64,000 nucleotides of DNA from an uncultured Methanoregula sp. (GCF_963677065.1 NZ_OY781872.1:1731419-1795418), one strand, 5' to 3'. Positions 1-8,912 are shown, numbered from the stretch's first letter. Translations and numbers: made by a program. The notes: a model not told the origin generated them from the sequence alone.

Positions 1-298
1 CAAGGATGCCGTAGACGAGCCTTGGGAGCGGCCTATCCCGGTAAAATCTCCAGACGCTGTCGAGCCGGAGCATGACCGCGATCACGATCATCAGATTCCC
101 GAGTGTTCCGAGAGGAAAAAGGGCCCGGGGGCTGATGTACAACAGGTAGCCGCCAGAGACGAGCAGCAGGGAGAGCATCCAGACGCTGAACCCGTTGTAG
201 GTCTTCTGTGTCTTCCAGAAGATGAAGAGCAGGAGTGAAAGCATGAGATTGACGAGCAGGAGGATCAGAAAGAGGGTCCTGATATCGGGCAACCACAT
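1..298 (-). CDS. Membrane protein N-terminus (partial)
   Basis: The reading frame starts with ATG at 298 and stays open to the window edge, giving 99 residues without a stop. A GGAG ribosome site lies about 9 bases before the start. The residues form three strongly hydrophobic stretches (about 7-27, 39-54 and 59-77) separated by short charged turns, such as WKTQKTYNGFS. Such multi-helix N-termini often precede histidine kinase or GGDEF-type output domains, but the output part lies outside the window, so the function is unknown. Confidence 0.6.
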   Translation of the reverse strand, partial: MWLPDIRTLFLILLLVNLMLSLLLFIFWKTQKTYNGFSVWMLSLLLVSGGYLLYISPRALFPLGTLGNLMIVIAVMLRLDSVWRFYRDRPLPRLVYGIL

Positions 299-865
299 GG
301 GTGTACTCCAGAGGGGGATTTCCCCGCTATAGCATGAGTGTACTGTTGCGGCCTTGGGATATCTTGTTTTTTATATAGATTTAAAAAAAGGTCCGGGGCA
401 ACGGAATAACCAGTTATCCGGATTACGGATGTCCAGATCCTGGAAAAGAAGAAGGGAACGTGAAAATTTTTACCACCCCTGTGATTCGTACTGGCAAATG
501 CCGGGGGCTGATACCCCCATCCTCCTATTGCGATGACAGCCGTCACCCTGCCGTGCCCCGCGAGGGGCGGCCCTGAGGCGGGGAGCCCTCATGACGATCA
601 ATGGGGAAGCAACAAACGCAGCAATCAAGGAGATGTCTGGAGAGATGCTGAAATCAAAAAATCTGTTTGCACCGGTTGACGAACATCTGGCAAAAATTAT
701 TATGTACATCTGGTGGTTGTTATTCGCGAACTATACGAGAACGGGATTCAAAGTTTCCCTATCCTTTATTATCCCCATCCGTCCTATGTATACAGGCACA
801 CGGGATCCGTCCCGTTTGAAAGAAAGGCATGTAGCCCTCTTTGGGCCGAACCTTAGGAGAATACC
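299..865. other. Gene-poor gap before rpl15e
   Basis: I see no convincing gene here. The open frames have poor composition and no homology I recognise. A TATA-like string (TTTTTTATATAG) lies near 364-376, facing either direction. A GC-rich patch at about 548-590 can fold (GCCCCGCGAGGGGC) but I cannot assign it to an RNA family. Confidence 0.4.
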
Positions 866-1456
866 ATGGTAAAATCAATGTACGCCTTCGTCAGGGAGGC
901 ATGGAAAGTACCGGCAGACAGCGGGGTCAAGGAACTCCTCTGGAACCGGATGCAGGAATGGCGCCGCGAAGGCAGCGTTGTCCGGATCGAACGCCCCACC
1001 CGTATTGACCGCGCACGGTCGCTCGGGTACAAGGCCAAGCAGGGCATTGCCGTTGCACGCGTCCAGGTACGCCGCGGAGGCCGCAGGGCATCCCGGTACG
1101 TCCGCGCACGCCGTTCAGCCCGTATGGGCAAGAACCGCCTCACTGCAGGCAAGAGCATCCAGCGCATTGCCGAGGAGCGCGCGTCCAAGAAGTTCCCCAA
1201 CATGGAAGTGCTCAACTCCTACTGGGTAGGACAGGACGGGAAGCTCAAATACTACGAGGTCATCCTCGTTGACGGCCACCACCCCTCGATCCGTGCAGAC
1301 AAGAACCTTGCATGGATGGCAAACCCCACCCACCGCGGCCGTGCAGAGCGCGGTAAGACCCAGGCCGGTCTCAAGGGCCGTGGCATGCTGACCCGTGGAA
1401 AGGGTACCGAGAAGACCCGCCCGAGCATCCGCTCGCATGCAAACCAGGGCAAATAA
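866..1456 (+). CDS. rpl15e: 50S ribosomal protein L15e
   Basis: A 196-residue basic protein of the usual archaeal L15e length. It carries the L15e N-terminus ([13 protein letters not shown]), the basic block [20 protein letters not shown] near residue 70, and the late segments [17 protein letters not shown] and [24 protein letters not shown] lies just upstream of the ATG. L15e binds 23S rRNA in the large subunit. It opens the translation/proteasome superoperon; the next gene follows after 30 bases. Confidence 0.97.
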   Translation: MVKSMYAFVREAWKVPADSGVKELLWNRMQEWRREGSVVRIERPTRIDRARSLGYKAKQGIAVARVQVRRGGRRASRYVRARRSARMGKNRLTAGKSIQRIAEERASKKFPNMEVLNSYWVGQDGKLKYYEVILVDGHHPSIRADKNLAWMANPTHRGRAERGKTQAGLKGRGMLTRGKGTEKTRPSIRSHANQGK

Positions 1457-1486
1457 TCTTATCCTCTTTTTACGAAGTCTCCTTTC

Positions 1487-2131
1487 ATGAAGATCACCGA
1501 TGCCGCAGTTTTTGTGCACCCGAACGGTGACTCGTCAGTCCGCAGGATAGCCCTTGAAGCAAAGACTCTTGGCTTTGACAGTATCGTGGCAATCGATACT
1601 CCTCCCGGCGAATATGACGGTATCACGATCTATTCCGGGCGCTATATCCGCGACCGTGCAATGCGCGATGTGATTGCCCGGGTGAAACAGATCCGTGCAA
1701 CGGATGCCGTCATCTCCGTCCAGGCCGGTGACAACGGGTTCAACCGTGCGGTGCTCGGTCTCAAGGGCGTGCATATCCTCCGGGGCATCCAGTCTGCCGA
1801 CAAACACGGGTTCGATCACGTTGCAGCAAAGATGGCAGCCGACAACCGGGTTGCCATTGATCTCGATCTCTCGGTACTCGTGTCGGCGCGGGGCATTGCA
1901 CGGCAGCGGGCCATCCACCGCTACCTGGACATTCTCGTTCTCGAACAGCGGTTTGAGTTCCCGCTGACCTTATCGTCCCATGCCCGTTCCATCCTCGATA
2001 TGCGGTCCGTACGGGAGATTACGGGACTTTGTTCCCTCCTCGGCATGGATGCGGATGACGCAGCCCGGGCACTCGGGGGCATCGGTCTTCTCGAGACCCC
2101 TCCCCCGGCGCCCGTGAGGGTGATACCATGA
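1487..2131 (+). CDS. rnp3: Ribonuclease P protein component 3 (Rpp30)
   Basis: A 214-residue protein of the Rpp30/PHP-like TIM-barrel family. It contains the segments FDSIVAIDTPPG and HGFDHVAAKMAADNRVAIDLDLS, which match the archaeal Rnp3 pattern. It is a protein cofactor of the RNase P ribozyme that removes the 5' leader of pre-tRNAs. Its stop overlaps the start of rnp2 by four bases (ATGA), so the two subunits are translationally coupled, and they are known to act in the same holoenzyme. Confidence 0.92.
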   Translation: MKITDAAVFVHPNGDSSVRRIALEAKTLGFDSIVAIDTPPGEYDGITIYSGRYIRDRAMRDVIARVKQIRATDAVISVQAGDNGFNRAVLGLKGVHILRGIQSADKHGFDHVAAKMAADNRVAIDLDLSVLVSARGIARQRAIHRYLDILVLEQRFEFPLTLSSHARSILDMRSVREITGLCSLLGMDADDAARALGGIGLLETPPPAPVRVIP

Positions 2132-2706
2132 GCGTCCGGCCGCCGACCCTGCGGGAGAACCGACGGTATATCCTCGTCCGGGTGGTTCCTGCCGGAACTC
2201 CCATCGACCAGAAGGAGCTCTACTATGCGATCTCCGATGCCGTGACCTCGCTCTGGGGCGACAGCATGGCCGCTCTTATCACGCCTGCGGTTGTTGCTGC
2301 TGAAGGCGACTATGTCTTCATCCGGTGCCGGCGCGGGACCGAGCGGGAGCTCACCATCGCCCTCTCGACGGTCACTTCCTGCCGGGAGACCCGGCTCGCC
2401 CTCCGGACCCTTGCGGTATCGGGCACCATGGAGAGCCTGAGGGACCGGATCCGGAGGATGCCACCACCGGTATCAGCACCGGCCACCACCTCTCCGGAAC
2501 AGCCCGCGCCCGAATCAGCGGGCGGGATCCAGGATTCGTCCATTCCGCCGGCTCAGCCGGCAACCGGGAATGCTGAGGAATTCCCGATTGGGGGAGTTAC
2601 GTATGCTGTCTCTCATTGTGACGGTCAGAAGATTGATGTAATTGAAAAGGGATTTAAAAATACAAACCGATTGTTCTTAACAAGACAGGATCTGGAGAAT
2701 TCCTAA
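2128..2706 (+). CDS. rnp2: Ribonuclease P protein component 2 (Pop5) with C-terminal extension
   Basis: Residues 1-110 match the archaeal Pop5/Rnp2 fold (LRENRRYILVRVVP near the start, then DYVFIRCRRGTERELTIAL). The protein has 192 residues, whereas archaeal Pop5 usually has 110-140. The extra part is a Pro/Ala/Ser-rich linker (about 112-150) and a tail of about 40 residues ending in NTNRLFLTRQDLENS. The DNA of that tail also contains a TATA-like element for psmA (2652-2663), so the tail may be partly shaped by promoter needs. The stop TAA overlaps the A of the psmA start. Confidence 0.85.
   Translation: MSVRPPTLRENRRYILVRVVPAGTPIDQKELYYAISDAVTSLWGDSMAALITPAVVAAEGDYVFIRCRRGTERELTIALSTVTSCRETRLALRTLAVSGTMESLRDRIRRMPPPVSAPATTSPEQPAPESAGGIQDSSIPPAQPATGNAEEFPIGGVTYAVSHCDGQKIDVIEKGFKNTNRLFLTRQDLENS
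2650..2698 (+). promoter_or_regulatory. Probable internal promoter and SD of psmA
   Basis: GGGATTTAAAAATACAAA at about 2649-2666 fits an archaeal BRE/TATA box. Initiation about 25 bases on would give a leader of some 24 bases that ends with the ribosome site GGAG (2694-2697) and the psmA ATG at 2706. The element lies inside the 3' end of rnp2. This is inferred from sequence alone. Confidence 0.45.
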
Positions 2707-3428
2707 TGCAACCACAATACCAGATGGGATATGACCGGGCGATCACCGTTTTTTCACCCGACGGAAGACTCTACCAGGTAGAGTACGCCCGTGAAGCAGT
2801 AAAGCGCGGAACAACCGCAGTCGGCATCAAGGCGAAGGATGGCGTTGTCCTCATTGTTGACAAACGCGTCAGCTCAAAACTCCTCGAAGCCTCGTCCATC
2901 GAGAAGATCTTCAAGATCGACGAGCACATCGGGGTCGCCTCCTCCGGTCTTGTCGGCGATGCCCGGGCACTCGTTGACCGGGCCCGGGTGGAATGCCAGA
3001 TCAACCGCGTCTCATACGACGAGCCGATCGAAGTAGAAGCCCTCTCCAAGAAACTCTGCGACCACATGCAGTCGCTCACCCAGTACGGCGGCATCCGCCC
3101 GTACGGCACCGCCCTTCTCATTGCCGGTGTCAGCGATGGCGAGTGCAGGCTCTTTGAGACCGATCCATCGGGAACGCTTCTCGAATACAAGGCCACCGGA
3201 ATCGGTATCGGCCGGCCGGCTGCCATGAAAGTCTTTGAAGAGGAGTACAATCCCGAAGCCGTTGTCAAGGATGTCATCCTTCTCGGTCTCAAGGCCCTTC
3301 ATTCGGCAACCGAAGGCAAGTTCGATGTGGACCAGGTCGAGATTGGTGTTATCGGCAAGGAGAGCCCGGTCTTCCGCAAGATGAGCCGGGAAGAAGTTGC
3401 CTCCTTTGTCGAGCAGTTCAAACCGTGA
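2706..3428 (+). CDS. psmA: Proteasome alpha subunit
   Basis: A 240-residue protein, the normal length for archaeal PsmA. The proteasome alpha signature lies at residues 9-32 (YDRAITVFSPDGRLYQVEYA). There is no N-terminal propeptide with a catalytic Thr, as expected for the non-catalytic outer ring. Alpha rings form the gate of the 20S core and dock the PAN ATPase. It starts after GGAG, overlapping the rnp2 stop, and is followed after 6 bases by the SBDS gene. Confidence 0.97.
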   Translation: MQPQYQMGYDRAITVFSPDGRLYQVEYAREAVKRGTTAVGIKAKDGVVLIVDKRVSSKLLEASSIEKIFKIDEHIGVASSGLVGDARALVDRARVECQINRVSYDEPIEVEALSKKLCDHMQSLTQYGGIRPYGTALLIAGVSDGECRLFETDPSGTLLEYKATGIGIGRPAAMKVFEEEYNPEAVVKDVILLGLKALHSATEGKFDVDQVEIGVIGKESPVFRKMSREEVASFVEQFKP

Positions 3429-3434
3429 TCCTTC

Positions 3435-4139
3435 ATGATTCCGCTTGACAGGTCCGTTGTTGCGCGTCTGGACAGTTTCGGGGAGCGTTTCGAGATCCTC
3501 GTTGACCCGAACCAGGCCGCACTCGTCAGGCAGGGACAGGCAGTTGATATCGAGGACGTGGTTGCGGCCCTCAATGTCTTTGGCAATGCCTCGAAGGCTA
3601 CCCGCGCTTCCGATGAAGCGCTGATGAAAGTCTTCCACACCACCGACTTTGCCACGGTAGCAAAGCGGATCATCGAGAAAGGCGAGATCCACCTCACGGC
3701 CGAGCAGCGCAAGCACATGGTTGAGGAGAAACGGCGCCAGGTGGTGACGTTCATTGCAAGGAACGCGATCAATCCGCAGACCGGCCACCCCCATCCCCCG
3801 ACACGGATCGAGATGGCCATGGAAGAGGCCCGCGTGAACATCGATCCCTTCAAGCATGTCGATGAGCAGGTGAAGGAGGTTGTAAAAGCCCTCCGCCCGA
3901 TCCTCCCGATCCGGTTCGAGGAACTCCGCCTCGCCATCAAGATCCCCGGTGATTATGCTGCAAAGGCCTATGGTGATATTGCAGCAGCCTCGACGATGGA
4001 GAAGGACGAGTGGCTCAAGGACGGCTCATGGGTCTGCGTTGTCCGGATCCCCGCCGGCATCCAGGTGGAGTTCTATGACCTCATCAACAAGCTCACCAAA
4101 GGCGACGGGCAGGTCAAGATTCTCAATCAAGTATATTAG
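3435..4139 (+). CDS. Ribosome maturation protein SDO1/SBDS
   Basis: A 234-residue SBDS-family protein. It has the N-terminal FYSH domain ([16 protein letters not shown], then [16 protein letters not shown]), the central helical domain ([18 protein letters not shown] and [15 protein letters not shown]) and the ferredoxin-like C-terminal domain. In archaea and eukaryotes SBDS helps release the anti-association factor aIF6 from new 60S/50S subunits. In many archaea the exosome genes rrp4, rrp41 and rrp42 follow directly; here rpl37ae follows after 43 bases. Confidence 0.95.
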   Translation: MIPLDRSVVARLDSFGERFEILVDPNQAALVRQGQAVDIEDVVAALNVFGNASKATRASDEALMKVFHTTDFATVAKRIIEKGEIHLTAEQRKHMVEEKRRQVVTFIARNAINPQTGHPHPPTRIEMAMEEARVNIDPFKHVDEQVKEVVKALRPILPIRFEELRLAIKIPGDYAAKAYGDIAAASTMEKDEWLKDGSWVCVVRIPAGIQVEFYDLINKLTKGDGQVKILNQVY

Positions 4140-4182
4140 TTCAGAGGACAAATAAGAGAAGACAAATTTGGGGTCACCCATC

Positions 4183-4479
4183 ATGGCAAAATCATCAACT
4201 CATAAGGCAAAGGGAAAAGTCACCGGCAGTGCAGGACGTTTCGGCTGCCGGTACGGACGTTTTGTGCGCAAGCGAGTGTGTGATATCGAGAAGATCTCCG
4301 GGGCGCTCCACCGCTGCCCCAAGTGCGACATGGAATCGGTTGCACGCAAGGGAACCGGTATCTGGGAATGCCGCAAGTGCGGATACAAGTTCGCCGGCGG
4401 CACGTACCAGCCGGTTACGCCGACGATGAAGATCGCGCAGCGCGCGATTGACCGCACGACTGAGCAGATCAGGAAATAA
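4183..4479 (+). CDS. rpl37ae: 50S ribosomal protein L37Ae
   Basis: A 98-residue protein with the L37Ae zinc ribbon: C45-x2-C48 and C63-x2-C66 (HRCPKC and WECRKC), then the tail [11 protein letters not shown] start at the ATG at 4183, because the TTG 15 bases upstream only adds GSPI and has no ribosome site. It sits on the large-subunit surface bound to 23S rRNA. The neighbour rpoP follows after 14 bases. Confidence 0.95.
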   Translation: MAKSSTHKAKGKVTGSAGRFGCRYGRFVRKRVCDIEKISGALHRCPKCDMESVARKGTGIWECRKCGYKFAGGTYQPVTPTMKIAQRAIDRTTEQIRK

Positions 4480-4493
4480 GCGGGATCTTTACA

Positions 4494-4628
4494 ATGGCAA
4501 GCACATACAAATGCGCACGGTGCAAACAGAAGGTTGAGATCGACGTCAATGTGCGGTGTCCCTACTGCGGCCACCGGATTCTCTTCAAAGAGCGCGGCGC
4601 GGCGATCAAGGAACTGAAAGCCCGCTAA
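4494..4628 (+). CDS. rpoP: DNA-directed RNA polymerase subunit P
   Basis: A short 44-residue gene easily missed. The protein has the Rpb12/RpoP zinc ribbon with C7-x2-C10 and C22-x2-C25 (YKCARC and RCPYCGHRI), then the conserved R-I-L-F-K stretch and a basic tail ending in KELKAR. RpoP is a small assembly subunit of archaeal RNA polymerase. Its position between rpl37ae and pcc1 is the usual archaeal arrangement. Confidence 0.95.
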   Translation: MASTYKCARCKQKVEIDVNVRCPYCGHRILFKERGAAIKELKAR

Positions 4629-4704
4629 CCCCGTGCACTGCCAACCGGGTTTTCCCGGAAATACACATATTTTCTTTTGTTAGTTTTTTACAGGAGGGTA
4701 CCCT

Positions 4705-4983
4705 ATGCCGCGCCATGAAGCTGTCTTCCGGTTCACAACGCCGATTGCAGAGCAAATTCTCCGGTCGCTTGAGCCCGAGCTTGCCGATGAGGTGAATCCC
4801 CGGTCCCGGATCTCCTGCCGGCTGGAGGGCAGGGACACGCTTGTCCTTACCGTGGATGCTGATGACACGCCCTCGCTCCGGGCAGCCCTCAATATGTACC
4901 TGCGACTCGTGAATGTTGCCGACGAGATGCAGCAGCTGGGATCCGGCGCAGGGCCTGCGGAGAATTCCCGCCCGCGGGAATAA
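4705..4983 (+). CDS. pcc1: KEOPS complex subunit Pcc1
   Basis: A 92-residue protein with the Pcc1 pattern: an N-terminal strand (HEAVFRFTTPIAEQILRSLEPE), a middle with SRISCRLEGRDTLVLTVDADD, and the helix LRAALNMYLRLVNVADEM. Pcc1 dimerises Kae1 in the KEOPS complex, which makes the t6A base in ANN-decoding tRNAs. GGAGGG lies upstream of the ATG. It sits directly before the prefoldin gene, as in many archaeal genomes. Confidence 0.92.
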   Translation: MPRHEAVFRFTTPIAEQILRSLEPELADEVNPRSRISCRLEGRDTLVLTVDADDTPSLRAALNMYLRLVNVADEMQQLGSGAGPAENSRPRE

Positions 4984-5026
4984 CCCTTTTTATCGATGGC
5001 AACTGATAGTGGTACAGGAGTTTTTT

Positions 5027-5389
5027 ATGAACAACATTTCACCCAAGATGCAGAACCAGCTTGCCATGCTCCAGCAGATCCAGCAGCAGCTCCAGACCAT
5101 CCTCCAGCAGAAGGCCCAGTACGAGATGGCTGTCCGCGAAGCCAAGAGGGCAGAAGAAGAGATCAGCGAATCTGCCGAGGATGCAGTCATGTACATGACT
5201 GTCGGAACGGTCATGATGCAGAAGAAAAAAGAGGTTGTGAAAGCGAAACTGACCGAGAAGGTCGAGACCCTCGAACTCCGGATCAAGTCCCTTGAGAAGC
5301 AGGAGAAGATGCTCCAGGGCAAGTTCGAGCAGATGCAGGCCCAGCTCAAGGCTGCAATCGAGGGCAAGGGCGCCCCGTCTGCAGCATAA
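5027..5389 (+). CDS. pfdB: Prefoldin subunit beta
   Basis: A 120-residue, almost fully helical coiled-coil protein with two long helices and a short hairpin between them (VMYMTVGTVMMQKKKEEVV-like region, about residues 60-75), typical of prefoldin beta. I start at 5027 because GGAG lies 7 bases upstream. Prefoldin is a hexameric holdase (two alpha, four beta) that hands unfolded proteins to the thermosome. It closes the superoperon. Confidence 0.95.
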   Translation: MNNISPKMQNQLAMLQQIQQQLQTILQQKAQYEMAVREAKRAEEEISESAEDAVMYMTVGTVMMQKKKEVVKAKLTEKVETLELRIKSLEKQEKMLQGKFEQMQAQLKAAIEGKGAPSAA

Positions 5390-5450
5390 TCTTTTTTCAA
5401 CATTCCCCAAAACCCGAAACGCTCATCGTATCCCGGGTTCCAGTTCTGGT

Positions 5451-6047
5451 ATGGATGCGCTGGCAGATTTCCTGACGATCGATCCTGCCCACCGGCTCCT
5501 GGTCATCAAGACTGCCGCGGATCACGCTTCCCGCGCCCACAAGGGGCAGCTGCGCAAAGACCGGAGAACCCCGTATATCACCCACCCGGCCCGGGTGGCC
5601 GGGCTTGTCGGGACCTTCAACGGGTCGCACGTGGCCATCATCGCTGCCTGGCTCCACGATGTGTACGAGGACTGTTCCCCGGACTGGATCCTGAGAACCG
5701 ACAAACTCGTTGATTCCCTCCCGCTCCCGGTCGGGGAACGGCAGGATATCGCTGCAATCGTCCGTGCCCTGACAAAGAAGAATACGATTCGCGGGAAATC
5801 AGCACGGCTCTCCGACAGCCTTGACCGGATTCTCGATGCTCCCCCGGAAGCGACGCTCGTCAAGCTCTGCGATCGGATTGACAATCTTCTCGATTCAGCC
5901 GACCGGAACGGCGGTTTCACGAAGCGCTACCTTGTCTCGACTGACGAGGTGATCAATACCCTTTCCGTGCGGGCTTCTCTCTACGGGTACGATACCGCTC
6001 TGGATATTCTCATGCAGATCCGGAACTCGAATCTGAAGAAACTCTGA
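5451..6047 (+). CDS. HD-domain hydrolase, RelA/SpoT hydrolase-like
   Basis: A 198-residue protein of one HD domain. The metal-site residues expected for the RSH/MESH1 hydrolase family are visible: H30 (RAHKGQ), H45 (YITHP), H69-D70 with ED at 73-74 (WLHDVYED), and a later Asp in KLCDRIDN. It lacks synthetase, TGS and ACT domains, so it resembles a small stand-alone alarmone-type or other nucleotide phosphohydrolase. The true substrate is unknown. It lies downstream of pfdB, possibly in its own unit. Confidence 0.75.
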   Translation: MDALADFLTIDPAHRLLVIKTAADHASRAHKGQLRKDRRTPYITHPARVAGLVGTFNGSHVAIIAAWLHDVYEDCSPDWILRTDKLVDSLPLPVGERQDIAAIVRALTKKNTIRGKSARLSDSLDRILDAPPEATLVKLCDRIDNLLDSADRNGGFTKRYLVSTDEVINTLSVRASLYGYDTALDILMQIRNSNLKKL

Positions 6048-6100
6048 ATGATGTATTCCGGGTTCCTGCTTTAATTCGTTTATCTGGCTCGCCTGCTTTG

Positions 6101-6919
6101 TCACATGCAGGGATTATATTTCACCACATCTCCGGTCATTGCGTCGACATAGATCTCTCCGCCGCGATGATCTAAAATTCCGATACCGGAATCCATGAAC
6201 TGTAACTGCAAATCAACTGTCCAGACTACCCGGTTGTGGTCATCCGGCATCACCATCAGATGCGCAGATGTTTCAGTACTGGTTATATTACCGATCTTTG
6301 ATCGTTCGATCACGTATCTGGTAGCGGTCTCTATTGCCTGATCTTTTCCAATCCTTGCCGTTTGTTCGATCTTTGGGGCGGTCTTGTCCCGGGCATAGTA
6401 GGATAGGACTGTACCTTCCGTATTAACGGATACGTGGACCGTGTTGCCAGTGTTGATGTTGTTGTCTTGTTCACTCCATGTGAATGCGTACTCAATACCT
6501 GCATCTCCATGGTCTAGCACTTTTGATTCTGTTGGCTCCATTATCCGGGAATTGAAGTTTATATAATGGCGTTCAGCAAATTTTCTTGCAACAATCTCCG
6601 CCCGGTCCAGACTCAGGTTGGTACTTTTCGTCATCGGAACAGAGAAAAAACTGGCACCAATTACTGATCCTGTGTCAGAGTCAACGGTAAATCGCTCCCC
6701 GTTGACCCGGTATGTATCGTATGGTTCTCCGAGAACGTTCTTGTTACTTTTTTCAAATACTACGACGGCATCCGGATCCCCGATGAACTGGCGGACGGAC
6801 TCTGTTGGATCAACTGTTTTTTTTGCTGCAAATGTTCCAAACGCTGCAGCATATGCAATACAACCTCCAATTGCAAGTATCACAACTATTCCAATGATAA
6901 GATTGACTCGTTTTTTCAT
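6101..6919 (-). CDS. Membrane-anchored PepSY-like protein
   Basis: A 272-residue protein with one N-terminal transmembrane helix (about residues 5-27) and an extracytoplasmic remainder. Repeated blocks of the type 'residues-x-GERFTVDSDTGSVIGASF' and 'GGEIYVDAMTGDVVKYNPCM' resemble YcdB/PepSY modules, which form small alpha/beta folds that often inhibit proteases or bind the wall. No catalytic residues are evident. A strong AT-rich promoter region lies upstream (6950-6985). Function unknown. Confidence 0.6.
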   Translation of the reverse strand: MKKRVNLIIGIVVILAIGGCIAYAAAFGTFAAKKTVDPTESVRQFIGDPDAVVVFEKSNKNVLGEPYDTYRVNGERFTVDSDTGSVIGASFFSVPMTKSTNLSLDRAEIVARKFAERHYINFNSRIMEPTESKVLDHGDAGIEYAFTWSEQDNNINTGNTVHVSVNTEGTVLSYYARDKTAPKIEQTARIGKDQAIETATRYVIERSKIGNITSTETSAHLMVMPDDHNRVVWTVDLQLQFMDSGIGILDHRGGEIYVDAMTGDVVKYNPCM

Positions 6920-7048
6920 TCAGCAGCACCGGCACACGGAAGATTAGGTCCAATAAAATAAGGCTTATAAATATTTTATTATTATGATAAATATGCAGAT
7001 CTGGTTATACTCAGGAAAATGTACGGAAAAAGAAGAAACCGGGGATGG

Positions 7049-8569
7049 TTATGCCCGGTTGACCAGGTTGATGGCATTGACGAGCGCCTCGACCGAGGAG
7101 AGGACGATATCATCGCCGCTCCCGCTCGCATCGAAGATCTTCCCGTACTCGTTCTCAACTGCGATCGTCACATGGCACATGGCATCCGATCCGCCCGAGA
7201 TAGCCTCGATGGAAAACTCCTTGAGCTGGAGTTTTGCAGGAGTAATGCCAAGGATCGCTTTCAACGCTGCATCGACAGGACCGTTCCCGACGGCTGAGAA
7301 GACATGCTCCTTCCCGTTCACGATCGCCCGGACGCTGGCCGTCGGGATCGCGTGGTTGCCGGTCATGATGGCAATGTCCTGGAGATCGAGCGCCTTGTGA
7401 TTGAGCTCGATGCCCATAACGGACTCGGCAATCTCGTACAGGTCCGCGTCGGTGACCCTCTTGCCCTTGTTTGCAACGGCCTTCACTTTCTCGACAATCG
7501 CATCCAGCTGGGTGCCTTCTGGGTTGATGTGGACATCCTTAAGCATCTGCTGCACCGCGTGCCTCCCCACGTGTTTTCCCAGGGTGAGCCTGCGCCGGTG
7601 CCCGACCATCTCGGGGGTCATGATGCCCGGCTCGAACGTGGCAGAGTTCTGGAGCACGCCATGCGAATGGATGCCGCTCTCGTGCGAGAAGACATTCTCG
7701 CCAACCACCGGCTGGGTGGGCGGGATGCCGAGGCCGGAGAACCGGGAGATCAGGCGGGAGGTCTCGACCAGCCGTTCTTTGGTGATCCCGGTCTTTATCC
7801 GGTACATCGACTCCATGATCATCACGGTCTGGGCAAGGTCGGCATTGCCGGCCCGCTCCCCGAGACCATTGACGGTCACCTGTACCTGCGAGGCTCCGGC
7901 TTCGACCGCGGCTATCGTGTTTGCAACCGCGAGGCCGAAGTCATTGTGGCAGTGGACATCGATGGGGCACTTCACTTCCCGGTTGATACGGGCAATGAGC
8001 GTCTTCATCGCGGACGGCGAGATGACTCCCACCGTGTCCGGCACGTTGATGATCGTTGCCCCGGCATCGGCAGCGGTCCGGAATACTTCGATTAAGTAAT
8101 CCCAGTCCGTCCGCGTTGCATCCATTGCGGAGAACATGCAGAGATCGGAGCGCTTCCGGATATAGCCGATGATGTCGGCTGTTATCTCGAGCACCTCCTT
8201 TCTCGACTTGTTGATCGTGTTCTCCCGCTGGATATCCGATGTCGGGATGAAGACGTGTACCATGTCGACATTGCAGTCAAGGCAGGTGTCCACATCGGCT
8301 TTCACGGAGCGGGCGAGGCCGCAGATCACAGAGTCAAGGCCGAGTTTTTTGATAGCGCTTACCGTCTCTTTCTCGGCTTTTGAAGATGCAGGGAAACCTG
8401 CCTCTATGGCGTGTACGCCGATTGCGGAGAGCTGGCGGGCAATTTCAATCTTCTGTTCAAATGTAAATGCAATACCAGGGGTCTGTTCTCCGTCACGTAA
8501 TGTCGTGTCAAAAACAGTTACTTCTTCACGAGCACAGCTATCGGTGAAGAAGACGATCCCCCGCAACAT
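7049..8569 (-). CDS. 2-isopropylmalate / (R)-citramalate synthase family enzyme
   Basis: A 506-residue DRE-TIM metallolyase. Residues 19-32 carry VFDTTLRDGEQTPG, followed later by HCHNDFGLAVANT (metal His) and NGLGERAGNADL, and a C-terminal regulatory LeuA dimer domain from about residue 380. It condenses acetyl-CoA with a 2-oxoacid. Leucine synthesis (LeuA), isoleucine synthesis via citramalate (CimA), or the methanogen homocitrate branch (AksA) are the options; the presence of the regulatory domain favours LeuA or CimA. I cannot decide which from sequence alone. A TATA element (TTTAAATAATT, near 8605-8615) gives a very short leader. Confidence 0.9.
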   Translation of the reverse strand: MLRGIVFFTDSCAREEVTVFDTTLRDGEQTPGIAFTFEQKIEIARQLSAIGVHAIEAGFPASSKAEKETVSAIKKLGLDSVICGLARSVKADVDTCLDCNVDMVHVFIPTSDIQRENTINKSRKEVLEITADIIGYIRKRSDLCMFSAMDATRTDWDYLIEVFRTAADAGATIINVPDTVGVISPSAMKTLIARINREVKCPIDVHCHNDFGLAVANTIAAVEAGASQVQVTVNGLGERAGNADLAQTVMIMESMYRIKTGITKERLVETSRLISRFSGLGIPPTQPVVGENVFSHESGIHSHGVLQNSATFEPGIMTPEMVGHRRRLTLGKHVGRHAVQQMLKDVHINPEGTQLDAIVEKVKAVANKGKRVTDADLYEIAESVMGIELNHKALDLQDIAIMTGNHAIPTASVRAIVNGKEHVFSAVGNGPVDAALKAILGITPAKLQLKEFSIEAISGGSDAMCHVTIAVENEYGKIFDASGSGDDIVLSSVEALVNAINLVNRA

Positions 8570-8721
8570 CCTTGCGAGCAGTCATACAAACAAATTGGGT
8601 ATGCGAATTATTTAAAGAATCGCTGCACCACATCCAAAAAAACGGCCGTTTTTGGGGTAAAACCCGGATCTCTTACGATACGTTTAATAGGAAACTTGCC
8701 ATACATTAGTAGCGCAGTGCC

Positions 8722-8826
8722 CCGCCTTAACTCAGCCTGGTAGAGTGCGCGGCTGTAGTATGGTTTACCGTTTGAGGTAACTGCGCGGCTACCGCGATGT
8801 CCCCGGTTCGAATCTGGGAGGCGGGA
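8722..8826 (+). tRNA. tRNA-Tyr (GTA) with a 31-nt intron
   Basis: The acceptor stem CCCGCCT pairs with AGGCGGG (8819-8825). The D stem ACTC/GAGT, anticodon stem CGCGG/CCGCG and T arm CCCGG-TTCGAAT-CTGGG all form. The anticodon GTA is at 8756-8758. The intron (8760-8790) sits between positions 37 and 38, the standard archaeal place, and starts TATGG. Its last eight bases GCGCGGCT repeat 8748-8755 of exon 1, so they could compete for pairing with exon 2. CCA is not encoded. Confidence 0.93.
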
Positions 8827-8839
8827 TTACTGTAAAAAT

Positions 8840-8912
8840 GCCCAGGTAGTGTAGTGGCCTATCATGATTGCCTGTCACGCAATCGACTCGGATTCGAATT
8901 CCGACCTGGGCG
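8840..8912 (+). tRNA. tRNA-Asp (GTC)
   Basis: The acceptor stem GCCCAGG (8840-8846) pairs with CCTGGGC (8905-8911), with discriminator G. The anticodon arm is ATTGC-CTGTCAC-GCAAT with anticodon GTC, and the T loop reads TTCGAAT. There is no intron and no encoded CCA. It lies 13 bases after tRNA-Tyr, so both are probably made from one transcript. Confidence 0.95.

Noticed and set aside
265..546. A 93-residue open frame on the minus strand near the left edge
   Set aside because: Unnatural composition and no ribosome site; it overlaps the start of the partial membrane gene in another frame.
591..872. A 93-residue open frame on the plus strand before rpl15e
   Set aside because: No family, poor codon composition, and it runs into the rpl15e start.
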